The notes under the pieces were generated by a model that ran no database searches, was not told the origin of the DNA, and saw nothing but the letters and a program-made list of their open reading frames with translations. A stretch of DNA of 64,000 bases, from NCBI RefSeq assembly GCF_007565055.1, contig NC_044553.1, positions 99,361,858 to 99,425,857 of the forward strand, given 5' to 3'. Position 1 is the stretch's first letter. Each line of letters starts with the position of its first letter. The stretch comes from Rhinopithecus roxellana. Taxonomy: Eukaryota > Chordata > Mammalia > Primates > Cercopithecidae. This document shows positions 21,206-34,770 of this stretch, one piece after another. The position numbers and the translations under genes were made by a program.

Positions 21206-22821
21206 TGTGGGGTGCTGGTAAATGTTTAACAGCCAGTTCCAGAGGTGAGAGAGAAGGGGAAGGCCTGATTTGTAACATTTGTGATTCCATGGTGTTAATA
21301 ATCCCACCATAATCAATTTCAAGTTCTCCATCAATGAGCTCACAATGTCTTTAAAATGTTATCAGCTCTCCCCAGTCATGGCAAGCTTGTTCTAACACAT
21401 GAATTACATTCCATAATACCTAGTTCTCTATTTTCAACCATCACACTTACGTCTTCTCTGATTCTTCTCCTTAGTTTTATTAACAATGCCAAATTTCCAA
21501 ATTCTCTGGGCTCTTCTTGATCCCAGGTATGTAACTGGATATTCTTACTAATCCCTGTGCTTTACTCTCTAAGAGGCTATCCTGGCACCCACATGAGCCT
21601 GGAACCTTGCTTTGCCTTTGCTGATTCTTAGCCAGGGACTGGAAACCAGTATACAGTTCTGATTACCTACACGTAGATGATAAAAACCACATGATCTACC
21701 TAAATTTCTGAGTGTCAGCTGCTCAGGGTTTGCCCACTGCTATCACCACAGAGTGTATAGATCCTTCCTTCCAAGACTCAAAGGTCTGTTTCCCAGGAAC
21801 ATTTTCAAACATTGAGGGAAGGTCTAATTTCAGGTTCCCAGTCTTCACAATTGTCCTTTATCTGCTGCAATTAACCACATTTTGCTGATGTATCCCCAGT
21901 GTATGATGTGGAACCAAGAGCATGCTCACGAAGGAGGAAAATAAGTAAGTTTCTGTGGCACATCAGTGGTGATGTACCATCTTCCCTCCCGTTAGATGTA
22001 GAACAGTCACTGTTGCCACTGCCACCACTACCAGTACTCACAGCCCATCAGAACAGAAATCAACACTCCAACATCTCCCATTTGAAAGACTATCTGCTGT
22101 AACCCTAGATTTCCCCATTTCTCAATTGTTTTGTAATTTGCTGAATGTTTACTGGGAAATCTGTGTTCTCTATCCTGAAGCTGTGGAACATAAACTATTT
22201 ACTGTATTTAGTGTCGAACAGAACTGCAATTTCTAAAGCTACTTAAAAGAGCCGGGGGAGCTATTTCCCTAACTTTCAATATTCTGCAGAAATAATTTGA
22301 AATGAGTAAGTTGAATTCATTCATTATTATTGCATAAATCAAAGGCAAAATCATTTTTCTGAGTAAAGAAAAAAGGGGAAGTTGGATTCAAATTTAAGAG
22401 CACAAATTAAATAACATACAAAATGTTAAATTAAAATGTTAGTATATTCAAATTGTATAATTTAGAAATTAACTTGATTCAGAACTTCTAAGATTCAAAA
22501 ATCACTGAACAAGGACTAGGGCTTAATCATTTACATCTTCAAAGAAAGGTTTTATTAGCACTTGATAAGGTGTTAACTGAATTCAATGACACTTCTTAAG
22601 AATAAAAGGTAATGTGACTGTCTTATCTTAGCTCCACAATGTCTGTGTTTAACCTGACAATCCCAAACTAATCTTCCCTTTAGATCGGGTACACATCAAC
22701 TTATTGTAATTAGCTACAGGTGATTTAACAAGTCATTTAAGTGTTACAGCTTTGAGTCTGTAAACAGTCTCCATAGTTTTCAGAATTGTTCATTTTGCAT
22801 TAAGAGTTTAATGGCTAGCTC
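21206..22821. other. Unassigned sequence
   Basis: No gene or repeat family recognised. The 67-codon frame at 21899-22102 has no motif. Confidence 0.4.
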
Positions 22822-23123
22822 TTTTTTTTTTTTTTTTTTTTTTGAGAGGGAGTCTTACTCTGTTGTCAGGTTAGAGTGCAGTGGCGCAAGCTCAGCTCAC
22901 TGTAACCTCTGCCTCCTGGGTTCAAGCGATTCTCCTGACTCAGCCTCCCAAGTTGCTGGGACTACACGTGTGCACCACCACTCCCAGCTAATTTTTGTAT
23001 TTTTAGGAGAGACGGGCTTTCACCATGTTGGCCAGGATGGTCTCAATTTCTTGCCGTTGTGATCTGCCTGCCTCAGCCTCCCAAAGTGCTGGGATTACAG
23101 GCGTGAGCCACCGTGTCTGGCGG
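22822..23123 (-). mobile_element. Alu element, minus strand
   Basis: A 22-base poly-T run is followed by the reverse Alu sequence from GAGAGGGAGTCTTACTCTG to CAGGCGTGAGCCACCG. It is full length and moderately diverged. Confidence 0.96.
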
Positions 23124-23410
23124 CTCATTTTTAAACACATTGCAACAATTTCTGCAAAAACACATTGAAAGGCTAATTCTACTGTAGATAAGTTTGACTG
23201 TAATATCCTATTAACACATTTCTATCAATGAAATAATGAGTCAGTTAATACTACATATTAGCCTGACAAATTGTCAACATGTAATGTAAATCAAATTACT
23301 AAACAAAAACAATTTAACATGTAAAAACTTATAATACAGCTTTAAAGAAGTAATCATAAAGGATTTATCCTAAAGGCTGTTTATACAGATTCAGAATCTT
23401 GAAGCCCTGT

Positions 23411-23667
23411 GTTTTGTTTGTTTGTTTCTTTGTTCATTTGTTTGAGATGGAGTCTCCCTGTGTCGCCCAGGCTGGAGTGCAGTGGCACAATCTCAGCTCA
23501 ATGCAACCTCCACCTCCCAAGTTCAAGCGACCCTCCTGCCTCAGCCTCCAGAACAGCTTGTATTACAGGCAGGGTTTTGCGTTGTTAGCCAGACTGGTCT
23601 CGAACTCCAGACCTGGTGATCTGCCAGCCCTGGCCTCTCAAAGTGCTGGGATTACCTGCATGAGACT
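23411..23667 (-). mobile_element. Alu element, minus strand, internally deleted
   Basis: The (TTTG)n-rich tail is followed by GAGATGGAGTCTCCCTGTGT through AAAGTGCTGGGATTACCTGC. About 40 bp are missing in the middle, near 23560, and the 5' end is clipped. Confidence 0.93.
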
Positions 23668-25931
23668 GTAAGTGTCTTTGAGATTACTAAATAAACTAAA
23701 GTAATGCAACAAAACATTCAGATAGAAGGGAAATCACAGAGAGTTTTAAAGAAAATTTACTTCACTGATTTTTCCCATTGCTCACACCAGAATTTCGATT
23801 GTAATATTACAATAGGGTTGACATAAGTTATTCATAAATAAATAACAATGTTTATGGGGTTTCTTTACCAAGGGACTTTATGAAAATGACAAACATGCTT
23901 GCTTGCAAACAACTGAACATACTCTTTAAAAGAGTTATACATTCTTAATTCACACAGCAATGATTTTAACTGAATTACAAACACATATGTAAACATAAAT
24001 GACACTACATAATAGAGTTCTGATATCAAGTTTCAAATGCACTAAGAAATCCATAAGAATCTCCAACAGATTCTTGGTGAGGCCCAAATGGTATTCATCC
24101 TAAAGGCCCTAGAACCTCTATTCCATTGCATGTTGTCGTGATACCCCATAATGGTAGCAACTATTACGCATCCCCTAATGGCATAAGATCATGGATTTTA
24201 CTTGTTAATCACTACACAACCATTTTCATGTGGGGTCCATGAGGTTGTCAGCACGCAGGCTCAGACTCCATCAGTTACCTGCTGCTGGCTCAGGAAGTCA
24301 ATGACGAAGCATTGGAACTCCCCTATCTTTAATAACATTTATTACCATAAAATTTTAGTACAACAACAAAAGTGTAATTTCCCATGGAGGAGCTGGTATG
24401 AGATTTGACCTGTGACTTGGTTACTTAGAAACGAATTATTAAATTTGCTAATTATACCTAATCTCTTGCTGCTGTCACTGCTGCTACTCCTCCTTTCTTC
24501 TCTCCTCTTTGCTAATTTTATTGGCATCATTTGCATTTTCCACAGCAGGTATGGAGGAGAAAATAAAAGTAATGAAGCACAAGCAAATACATTCTTCAAA
24601 ATACAAGGCAAACATTTCTACTTAAAGAAAAAATTAAGAGCACTGGCTAATTGTGATTGAATTAATAATTTATATTTTCTAAGCAATCCTTCCTGTGTAA
24701 ACCCAGGTGAAAAGGATTAATAAAAAATATTACATTTTTATGTGAAAAGAATCTCAAAGCATAAGTTTGCCATATAAAAAGTAATTTAAGCAGGGACATG
24801 CAAAAGCTGTTGTCACCAAAAAAATATAGTGCTGTATTCAATGATTCTAACTCCCTTGAAATTGTGTATCATGGTAATAACTACAATGATCTCATTTGAC
24901 TATATTATAAATATGATACCTAACTTTGGAATTGTTATACTTTCAGATTCCTATAATTTTCCAGAGATATTACTATTAAAAAATAAAGTTGGAGTAAGAA
25001 CAACCATTCTAGTTTTTATTTTGTCTTGAAAAAACAAAGTCTTAAGAGAACTACAAAAAATTACTAACAGAAATTGCCACTGGACACATCTCTTTCCTCT
25101 CTTTTCAATCATGGCTACTTAAAATGCAAACCCACTTACCACAGTCCTGACCTATTCTCTCCAATTTCTGAATGTCAAACACTTAGAGTAATTGTTGGCT
25201 GTCAGAGTCAGAAGTCTGTGGAAGCAGAGAAACTAGACATTTGGCATTTTAACTTTCCAGAACAAGTGATTTAATTATTTAATTAGTGTAAGAGAAAAGT
25301 ATCTACACCAAGATCCAGGCACACACTGTCATCAAAAGTGTCTCTGATATGGTAAAACATATATCGGAGAACTGGGAAAGGGGATTATATTTTATAAATT
25401 TGTATCTGCGCAAATTAACTCTTACATTTCAATGATAAATGGAAACCTGAAATATAAAAAATGATTGAATTGCTATGAGTAAATTCACAACATTGCTGTT
25501 TGCTGAAGAATGCTATTTATACATTTCTTATGAGGTTACTGAAAGTTTCTATTTTTGTTTCTTGAAACTAAAAAAAACAAAAAATAGTTTGATCTTTAGT
25601 GCTTATATAATTAAGATGCATCTAATTACTTTTCAAATGTGCATTAAATGTTTCCTTCATAATTTATCATTCAGTGCAGCATCCTCTTTAATGTATAAAT
25701 AATGATAAATTTGGACATTAATTGAAAAAGTATCCATTAATGTTTTTGCTAGACTATCATCTGATCTTACTTCAATAAAAATATATATATTTTGAACAAT
25801 ACATATCAATGTGTAAAGAGGTCAGCATTTTCCCAAGTGCATTCCTTAGAAGCCCAGATCTAAGAATCTTTTTTTAAGGAAAGTTGTATTTTGATGTATC
25901 TGCTCTTTTTAGCATACTTTGTATTTTAGTA
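23668..25931. other. Unassigned AT-rich sequence
   Basis: No gene or repeat family recognised. Small frames (for example 24412-24660) contain no known motif. Confidence 0.4.
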
Positions 25932-26257
25932 TAGTCATGCATTACTTAATGATGAGGATACCTTCTGAGAAATGAGTCCTTAGGCAATTTTGTTGTTGTG
26001 CAAATATCACAGAATGTATACCCCTAGAGGGTATACACCTACTGCACCCCTAGGATATATGGTATAGACTATTGCTTCTAGGCTACAAGGCTATACAGCA
26101 TGTTACTGTACTGAATAACACAAGCAACTGCAACACAATGGTAAGTATTTGCGTATCTAAATATAAAAAGGTATTGTAAAAATATAGTATCATAATCTTA
26201 TGTGACTACTGTATATGCAATCTGTCATTGATCAAAATGTCATGTGGCACATAAGTT
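25932..26257 (+). mobile_element. MER44-type MITE (Tigger7-derived)
   Basis: It starts TAGTCATGCATTACTTAATG and has CCTATTGC-like and TTACTGTACTGAATAACAC blocks, then AATCTTATGTGACTACTGTA, ending near GTGGCACATAAGTT. TA dinucleotides flank both ends, as expected for pogo-like elements. It is a short non-autonomous copy of the same family as 13725-15540. Confidence 0.82.
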
Positions 26258-26264
26258 TATATCA

Positions 26265-27600
26265 AATGTATAGGAAAATGCACAAATCATAAGTACATTA
26301 CTCAATAAATTCCCAAATTGAAACCAACACACAGATCAAGAAAGAAAACATTACTAGCACCCCAGGATCTCCTATGAGTCCCCTTCTAGAGTAACCATTG
26401 CATTGATATCTAATACCAGAGATTAGTTTTGCCTGTTTATAAACTTTATGTAAATAAATCATCCATGTACTCTTTTTCATCTGTTATAACTCAAAATTAT
26501 ATTTGTGAGAGTTATCCATGTTATGTATAGTTGAAGTTTGTTCATTCTCACTGATGTATGTTATTCCATTGTGTGAATTCATCATACTGTATCTATTCTA
26601 CTGCTGATAAACATTGGGGTTGTCTCCATTTCAGGGAGACTCCATTATTCCTCAAAAATAATGCTGCCACGAACATTCTAGTACATGTCTTTTGGTGAAC
26701 AAATGAATTTGAGTACTTTTTACATCTTTTTTTTTTTTTTTAAGTGAGATGGAGTCTCACTCTGCTACCCAGGCCAGAATGCAGTGGTGCAATCTTGGCT
26801 CACCACAACCTCGGCCTCTAGGGTTCAAGCAATTCTCCTGCCTCAATCTCCTGAGTAGCTGGGATTACAGGCATGCTCTACCACACCCAGATAATTTTTG
26901 TATTTTAGTAGAGATGGGGTTTCACCATGTTAGCCAGGCTGGTCTCAAACTCCTGGCCTCAAGTGATCCTCCTGCCTTGGCCTCCCAAAGTGCCGAGATT
27001 ACAGGCGTGAGCCACCATGCTTGGCCAACTTTTTTATATCTCTTTTGGCTATTTAAATATCTTCTTTTGTGACATGACTGTTCAAATCTTTTGCCAATTT
27101 TTTTTCTATTGGATTGTGTCTCTTTAATACTGACTTGTAGCAGTTTTGTTGTATATTTTAAGAATAAGTCTTTTTTCATATATAGTACAAATATTTTTTT
27201 CCTAATCTGTGGCTTGGCTCTTTATTTTCTTAATGGTGTCTTTTGATGAAGAGAAATTCTTAATTTAAATGTGGGCCAATTTACCATTCTTTTTACTTTA
27301 TGTGTTAATATAAGTTTGTTCTCCATGTCATAAAGATATTCTAATATATTTTCTTCTAAAGTCATATTGTTTTACCTGTTATATTTAGATATAGGGTAAG
27401 GATCATTTTTTTTTTTTCTCCAGTGGAATCCAATTGATCCCAGTACCTTTTATCAAAAAGAGCATACATTATCCACTGCAACAGTGTCCTCTTGGTCATA
27501 AATTACAGTAAGGGTCTGTTACTGGACTCTCTATTCTGTTCCCTTGGCCTATTTTTATGTCAAGAAGATACTGCCATAATTACTAGTTCTATAAGATCCT
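26265..27600 (-). mobile_element. Old L1M-type fragment, minus strand, split by an Alu
   Basis: Read on the plus strand it follows the familiar reversed old-L1 order: CACAGATCAAGAAAGAAAAC, AGATTAGTTTTGCCTGTTT, GTTATCCATGTTATG, AATGCTGCCACGAACATTC, the Alu, then AATCTTTTGCCAATTTTTT, GGTGTCTTTTGATGAAGAG and GGACTCTCTATTCTGTTCCC. No frame survives. Confidence 0.85.
26727..27027 (-). mobile_element. Alu element, minus strand, inside the L1M
   Basis: A poly-T run, then GAGATGGAGTCTCACTCTG through ACAGGCGTGAGCCACCATGC. The old L1 reads on across it, so the Alu is the later insertion. Confidence 0.96.
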
Positions 27601-28889
27601 AAAAGGAGTGATGAGTATGTGTTTGTGTTGAGAGAGAGAGACATCATTAGGATAAATATAAAACAAAGTTAAACAATTTTTTGTTGTTTTTGGTTTTCAT
27701 TTACTATCTGAATTATCAGAAACCTTATTTAATATGTTAAGGTGTATTATAATTATCTAAGAGATAGATATATGCTATTTCCCAAAATTAAATTTATGGA
27801 ACATTTTTTTCCATGGAGTTTCTTACAGGACTAGTGTTCTAAGTAATGCATTTGGGAAATAAATAGATGTATGTTTTTAGGGAGTAAGAGCTGAGCCTCA
27901 GGCTAGGTCCAAGTTCTTGATAGCTCTCAGCATGAGATGGCGTTTCTAATTATCTTCACAACCTGTATGAGGTCAATTACATTAAGCTCTCAACATCCAG
28001 GTGCTTAAAGGAAGACAGATATCTATTTGTTGGAATGCAATTGCAAAAAGTTAAATCCTGTTTTATATCTTTCTTAGCACTCCTAGATCTTAAACATTTT
28101 TGGTGCCTCATCCTTGATTCAGAATGAGAGGATCTGAGAGAATTAGTTCTTTAAAGACAAGTTTTAGCCCCTTGACCTTCTCAGATGTCCATAGTTTTTC
28201 ACTCAGTTCAGGTAAAGTAAGCGCAGAAGAACCCATTACAGCCACCTGGATTCTCACAAGTTGTAAGCTTTGAAGTTCTACTTCTTATTATTAAAGATGG
28301 CAAAGAGTTCCAGAGATGAAAAGAGTTCATATTCACAAGTCATGTGACCCTCTACTTAAAGTTTGTCTTATTTAAACCATAGTCAAGGCTTTGAGAGCTT
28401 TCATCGTCTAATGTGAGGCCTGTCTTCTCCCCACCCCACCATAATGGTTATGTCTGATTAGCAAGGGAGTCTTGGACACATTTTATGTCATAGGATATTC
28501 AAAGCCATAAAGATGCCATAATTAGAGTTCTAAAATTTCCCAATATTTGCTCACATTCAAAACATCTTAAGATTTCAATTTATGAAAAGAAACCAGTGTT
28601 ATTGTATCTATACTTACCATTACAGCAATTCACTAGAATAAGTGTATGTATTTTAGTCTAAGAAAGAAAAAATATTTTTGGTATTTTAGTAGTGTCTTTC
28701 AATCAGCCACATATCCTAAATAAACCACATCAAATGTGCTGGTTAAAATGAGATTTGTAGCAATTACAAATATACCTGTAAATATATTAATAAGGCCCTT
28801 CCACAACACACACATCCAACCCTGTTAAACAGCATTTTACTGCTCCTACTGGTGGTTGCAGTATTTTAAAGACTAATCTTATGCTAGTG
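27601..28889. other. Unassigned sequence
   Basis: No gene or repeat family recognised. Confidence 0.4.
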
Positions 28890-29545
28890 AGAGATTCAGT
28901 GAGGCACGGTAGAAGGGACCCAAGCCAATAAAACTGAATTCAAACATGTGTCCCACTACTTGTGGTCTGTGTATCACTAGGCAAATTACTGAGACTTTTA
29001 GAACTTCATTTTCTTGATTTAAAAATTAATGCAGTAATACTCCTTAGGTTTTGTCATGAGGATTATGTAAGGCATTTATGTAAAGCACTTGACAGATTAC
29101 TTGTCATATAGGAAATGCTCAGTGATATGGTTTGGCTCTGTGTCCCCACCCAAATCTCATGTTGAACGGTGATCCCCACTGTTGGAGGTGGGGCTTGCTG
29201 GGGGGTGATTGGATCATGGGGGTGGTTTCTAATGGTTAAGCACCATCTCCCTACTGCTGTCTCATGACAGAGTTCTCAAGAGATCTGGCTGTTTGAAAGT
29301 GGGTAGCACTTCTCCCTATGTTCTCTCTCTCCTTCTCCAGCCATGTGAAGACTGTGCCTGCTTCCCCTTCACCTTTTGCTATGATTGTAAGTTTCCTGAG
29401 GCCTCCTCAGTCATGCCTCCTGTACAGCCTGTGGAACTGCAAGTAAATTAAGTCTCTTTTCTTCATAAATTACCCAATCTCAGGTAGTTCTGTATAACAA
29501 TGTGAGAACGGACTAATCCACTCAGTAAATATTCATTCCCTTTCT
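28890..29545 (-). mobile_element. MIR SINE, minus strand, split by a MaLR LTR
   Basis: Reverse-oriented MIR landmarks: CAAACATGTGTCCCACTACT, GGCAAATTACTGAGAC, TTCATTTTCTTGAT, TGTCATGAGGATTATGTAAG and GTAAAGCACTTGACAG. The terminal ATGCTCAG is cut by the LTR and resumes at 29521 as CTCAGTAAATATT. Confidence 0.8.
29123..29520 (+). mobile_element. Solo MaLR LTR (MST/MLT1-like), plus strand
   Basis: It begins TGATATGGTTTGGCTCTGTG and ends GAGAACGGACTAATCCA, the ERVL-MaLR LTR termini. An exact 5-bp duplication CTCAG (29118-29122 and 29521-29525) flanks it. The host sequence is a MIR. Confidence 0.95.
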
Positions 29546-31254
29546 TTAACCCTTCCACCAATTCCAGATGCTTGAGGATGTCATCAAAGAGTCATACATC
29601 TTAATGGTTATGTCAAGTTGACCACCTTCAGGTTGGAAATTCTATGCACCTCTTGCCTTCTCAATACTTCACAATAATCTGGATCTCTAAGACTACAAAT
29701 ATGGCATATAGGATCAACAGAGGATGAACCTGGAATGACTTCCAGAAAAACAATATTCAGGTATCCAAGTGATAAAAGCAAAATACAAAATTTGAAATTT
29801 CAGTGCCACCATCCTACTGCTGCCAGTATTTATCCAAGTGAGATACCACACGTGGCATAATATGTTCTATTCTAACAGCAAAGCAGGAACTGCAAGCTTT
29901 CCTTCGACTATTTAAGGTTTTAATATTTTCTTCAGCCTAAGGCAGGTATAGCTGAATTACTTCATGCTAAAAAATAGAATCATAAAGTACTTCCAAAATG
30001 GAAAGCAGACGCAGGTACGTTTTCAGGGTACAACATTATGAACACAAATCAGAATCTTAACATAAATATTTCAAGTTTAATATTGGAACTGTTCTTAGCT
30101 ATAAAAGTCCAGAATGTAAAGAGATGAACGTTGTTCAAGAATAATGTCACCTAGGGGTCAAAATCCAGCAGAAATTGACGATGGAGCCCCTTATGTTACT
30201 GCAAGAGTCACAACATCACACAGCTGACTGTGTTGCTAAGTACTTGAAATTTATGCTGGTCACTAGCTTCACTGGGGTGCTCTTTCTTACAATATCTTAC
30301 ATCATTCTTAATTATGATATTATCTATTCTACGCTGGAGTGTTTTGCTCAAAGATTATTCTTACATGTTAGTCTAATGCCCTGACAGCAATACTAAATGT
30401 AAAAACCCTGAACTACATGTCCTTGAAAATCCCACATTGTGTTGTTTCCTGTACTAGGAAACATTGATATTAGGAAAGAAAGGGGTTGGGGGAGAAATCT
30501 TCTTATCCAAATCTTCAGGCTAATGAAATAGGAAAATTAACCTATGTATTTCTCAGATGCGTGCTTTTAAACTAGAGATGGAGAGAATGAAAGCACCAAA
30601 TGTTGGGTTCCCCCCTTTAAGACCAACTGAAATATGTCCATGGGGTTGAGATCAAAGACTTTTGAAAAAGGACTATAGCAGCAGAGGGCTGCCATCAACT
30701 TCTCACAGGCTTTCTGCTTTCTAGTTTCCTACACTCTGCTGTACTTTCCTCTTGGATGTAGTGACTCCTTCGTGGGATCTCAATTTGTTTCCCATCCAGT
30801 ATTCATAGTACCGTATTTCAATTTGTGGAGCAACCTCATTGCTACCAATCGTTACTATTACCTCTGCTATTTTCTCTCTTACCTGCCCTGTTTCCTATTT
30901 TTCAATTAATAATTCAGTGCTGACAAACTGGCAGGTTTTTCCTCCCAACAATATCAGAAGGGAAATTGTGTAAAAAATTCAAGCTATTCACAAATCACCA
31001 TCACCAAGAGTGGACTGCCATTAAAGACAGTGTCTTTAACGAGTAAATGCCAGCATTCAAATATCTTAGTCTTATTGCATGTATAATAAATCTAAGAATT
31101 ATTTATAAGAAATTTACAGCATTAGCTATAAACTATAGCTGGAGGATAAAATGATTTTGACTATAAAGAAAACTATGACGGCTTCTTACTCTATTCCATT
31201 TTCCCAAATAAAATGAATAGGAAAGTTAGATTTAAAACCATATTGATTAACAAT
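29546..31254. other. Unassigned sequence
   Basis: No gene or repeat family recognised. The 69-codon frame at 30175-30384 has a hydrophobic segment but no motif and no supporting context. Confidence 0.4.
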
Positions 31255-31672
31255 AGTTAATGCCCAGAAATAATGGAGATTTCTACTGATGAAAGACTAG
31301 TTAAAAAAACCATCCTAAATTCATACAATGGAACAATGTAGTCTTAAAAAGAAATGAGGAAATTCTCTATGTACTGCTGTGGAATGATTGCCAGAATATA
31401 TAATTAAGAGAAAAAAAGCAAAATACAAAAGAGTGCATGGCATGTTACCTTTTCTATAGTAATGAGGGGGAGGGAAGAATACAAAAATTAATATTTACTT
31501 TTTAATATTAAAAAAAGAAAAGATAAGCCCAAAACTCAGAAAGCATAGACACCTCTGGGGGAGGGAAAAACAGAAATAAAAGCATGACTTCTCTAAGTGT
31601 ATTTTGTTCATAGTTTTGACTTTTGAACTATGCAATGTTTTACATAATTAAAAACAGAATCAAATTTAAAGG
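31255..31672 (+). mobile_element. L1ME-type 3' end, plus strand
   Basis: CATACAATGGAACAATGTAG, CTCTATGTACTGCTGTGGAA, GAGTGCATGGCATGTTACCT, ACACCTCTGGGGGAGGG and TTTTGAACTATGCAATGTTT follow the order of an old L1M/L1ME 3' region. No coding sequence survives. Confidence 0.75.
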
Positions 31673-34435
31673 ATTAAGTTTCCAGTTGAGATTTCAAAAG
31701 AACAGATATGTTTCAATCTTTTTCTTTTACGGAATGCAGCTATAAAATCAAGACAGAATGCATGAGCACCTTTTTTAAGACTTTGTAAATAACAGCAGGT
31801 GTTACTGGAATTCTAAGTCCCATCGAATCATGTAAGGTGAGTTTTAACGCTTTTTTCCTGTGGTATCCCCCTACTTGAACCCACAAAGCCAGAAACCTGG
31901 AAGTGAGCACTGTGATACAGACAGAAAGCCAGGAGAAGCCCACTAGCTTTAGTTTGAGGGTTCGAAAAAGGTACTCCTGATGCTCCAAAGAAATGCAGAA
32001 ATCCCCTAGAGTCCCCACTCCCCTGACCATCAGCCCCACATTGCTCCTCCTCCAGTACCCCAGTCTTCAGGCAATTCTATGGAGCAACAGCTCCCAGAAC
32101 CCACAGGAGCCAGAACTCAGGAAGGTGACTTCTCCCTGAGTTCTGTAGGTGAAACTACAGTTCTTAAAGTGCTAGTCAAGTTCGATTGTGCTCTTTTTCC
32201 TGTCTTTCCTCTGCTTGGGCCAAGACAGACTAAATTGCAGGAGTGACAGAACACAATAAGCAAGGTCATTAAAGAGCCCCAAGTTTTTGACCAGAGGATG
32301 AAAAAGAGAGTTCCAGAAACCAGGAAAGTACTTGGGGGGAGATTAGAGAAAGTGAAGAGATTAAAAAAAAAACCCATAAAATTATTTTTATGAATGCTAG
32401 GACTTACCCTCGAGCCACACACACATGGATCTCACCTGAATTAGCGTACAAAAGGTGTTGGGAACTGCACTCACAGATAGACCATGCCCAAATTACAGAT
32501 TGACCACTCGATGACACACTCCCAAGGCAGATCCAAAGAGCAATATAAAGGCTTTGACAATTGAACTGACATCGAAATTATAGCTCACAAAAGTCAGATT
32601 GGAACTTGCAGCCTGACTTTAGTGGGTCCGACTGATTGCTAAAAAGAAAAATGACATTCTTCATAGAATTTAAAGAAGACACAGAGCCTCAAAATGTAAT
32701 AATTCAAAGTATTTAGGATACAATCAAACATTACTTAGCATATGAAGACCCAAACAATTTCCAGTCACGTGGAAAATGCAATATTCACCAACATCCATGT
32801 TATTAACATGGATGTTATTAATAACATGGATGTTATTAACATGGATGTTGGTAGTCAAAATCATAACAGATATATTAAAATAGATACTAAAATAAGTTAA
32901 GTAAATAAATTTGAACCTGAAATATTAGTATAAACTCATAATTTATTTTTATCTTTACACAATATATCTATTTCCTAGCTCTGTCCACTAAAAAGACCTA
33001 AAAGCAATGACAACCCAAAGGCAATGAAGACCCTCAGTGCCCACATGTGGTCTCCTAATGCCATTACCCACTGAAAGAAAACAGGTTACTTGGAGAAATA
33101 GCTGATTTCAGGTCTGGAGCAAGAAATGTACAAAATAAACCTATAATATCTTGCTTATGACTGAAAGTAAGAAAACCATGAAAAACTACTGGGGTCATGT
33201 TAAAAGAACATAGGTGCCAACTTGGAGTGGTTCCCAGTAGCCAAAGATGGAACAATTTGAGCAGAAAAAAAAAAAAAAAAAATCTCCAATATATCAAAAC
33301 ACAAAAATTTCATTCATAGGTATATAATATTTAATTATTTACAAGATAAATATATATTTCATTAATATATTTGTGTGTAATCATGAGTTCATGATATGCA
33401 CAATAAGTACATACAATACAAAATTAAAAATAAAAACGAATTAGTTACCTTGGATGTTGCTAAGGCATCAACTCATTATACTGATAATTAATCAACAAAT
33501 GGGAAAAACTGGCATTATTCTTGCCTTCCCACATGAATCATACAGATAATTACTGAAAGAGCTTTTTTATGGAAGACTCACAACTTATAAATGCAAGAGA
33601 AATGGCAACGGCAGAATTCGATCCCTGATGAGATAATGGATTTAAGAAACAATCATCAATGGCTGTTAAAACCATTACGTGAAAAACATTTGGGGAATTA
33701 TAACAGAGGGATTGGGCTGATACCATCTGACCCTACTCATCAAACTTAGCATCAAAGAGAGAAAATAAGATATATGTGCCGCCTGATGTTGCGCAGTAAG
33801 AAGTATACAATGCTATTCATGAAGTATATTTTTAAACAAGGATGTAAAAATAAACAATTTAATCAAGCATCTCTATTTAACTTCATTTACAGAAAATTCA
33901 GGGAACATAGGAAAAGAAGCATCTTAAATGATACCAGGAGGAACAATTAGCTGAAGCAAGAACTTGGGAAATTCTACAGGACAAATGAGCCAGTCTTTTC
34001 AATGAATAAATGAAAGGAAGAAAAGAGGGGGAACAAATATAGATTAAAAAGAAAATAAAAAGGAGAGGAAATGTAAGAGATAGAGCAAACAAATGCAATG
34101 TGTGGGTCTTGCTAACACCCTGATTCCAGCAAAGTATAAAAAGATATTTTTGAGATAATGAAGGACAATAGAACATAGACTGGGTGTTAGATGGTATAGA
34201 GGAATAAATGTTAAATACGTTGGGTATGTTAACATTGTTGTAATTATGCTTTTTTAAAAAAATGTGTCAGAGAAACATAGTTTTTATGTGTGAGATTATC
34301 TGAGATCTGGAATTTGCTATAAAATCCTCCAGATGTATTCTGGTATTACCTGTGCATTAAAATCCATTAAAAAGTAAGTAAAATTTGAAACTCCATCTTG
34401 GTTTTGCAGCACCACTCAAAAAGAAGAGCTGTTTG
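31673..34435. other. Mostly unassigned; possible old L1-related stretches
   Basis: 32480-32780 (GATAGACCATGCCC onward to CAAAATGTAATAATTCAAAG) and 34120-34345 (AATGAAGGACAATAGAACAT onward to CTGGAATTTGCTATAAAATC) resemble old repeat sequence I have seen, but I cannot name the family safely. An A-run lies at 33266-33283. The palindrome cluster at 32788-32851 is listed separately. Confidence 0.35.
32788..32851. repeat. Palindromic repeat cluster
   Basis: CCAACATCCATGTTA at the left and TAACATGGATGTTGG at the right are exact 15-base inverted repeats. Between and within them, AACATGGATGTT occurs three times. The 64-bp unit can fold as nested hairpins. Confidence 0.92.
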
Positions 34436-34731
34436 GGCCAGGCATGGTAACTCACACCTATAATCTTAGCACTTTGGGAGGCCCCGGGTGGATCACATGA
34501 GGTCAGGAGTTCAAGACCACCGTGATCAACATGGTGAAACCCCATCTCTACTAAAAATACAAAATTAGCCAGGACTGGTGGCAGGCACCTGTTATTCCAG
34601 CTACTAGGGAGGCTGAGGCAGGAGAATCACTTGATCCGGGGAGACGGACGTTGCCGTGAGCCAGAGATTGCAGTGAGCCGAGTTTGCACCATTCTACTCC
34701 AGCCTAGGCAACAAGAATGAAGCTCCGTCTC

Positions 34732-34760
<29 letters not shown>
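34436..34760 (+). mobile_element. Alu element, plus strand, long poly-A
   Basis: GGCCAGGCATGGTAACTCAC through CTCCGTCTC and then about 29 A. AGAGCTGTTTG before it and AGAGCTGTCTG after it form an 11-bp target-site duplication with one mismatch. GCC-rich variants within the arms show moderate age. Confidence 0.96.
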
Positions 34761-34764
<4 letters not shown>

Positions 34765-34770
34765 TGTCTG

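Noticed and set aside
22811..23062. Alu-derived frame (also 26749-27072 and 23399-23671) as exonised genes
   Set aside because: They are simple translations of antisense Alu with no splice context or surrounding gene visible.
30175..30384. Possible small membrane protein
   Set aside because: A hydrophobic stretch alone is common in T-rich DNA. No conserved motif, neighbour gene or regulatory signal supports it.
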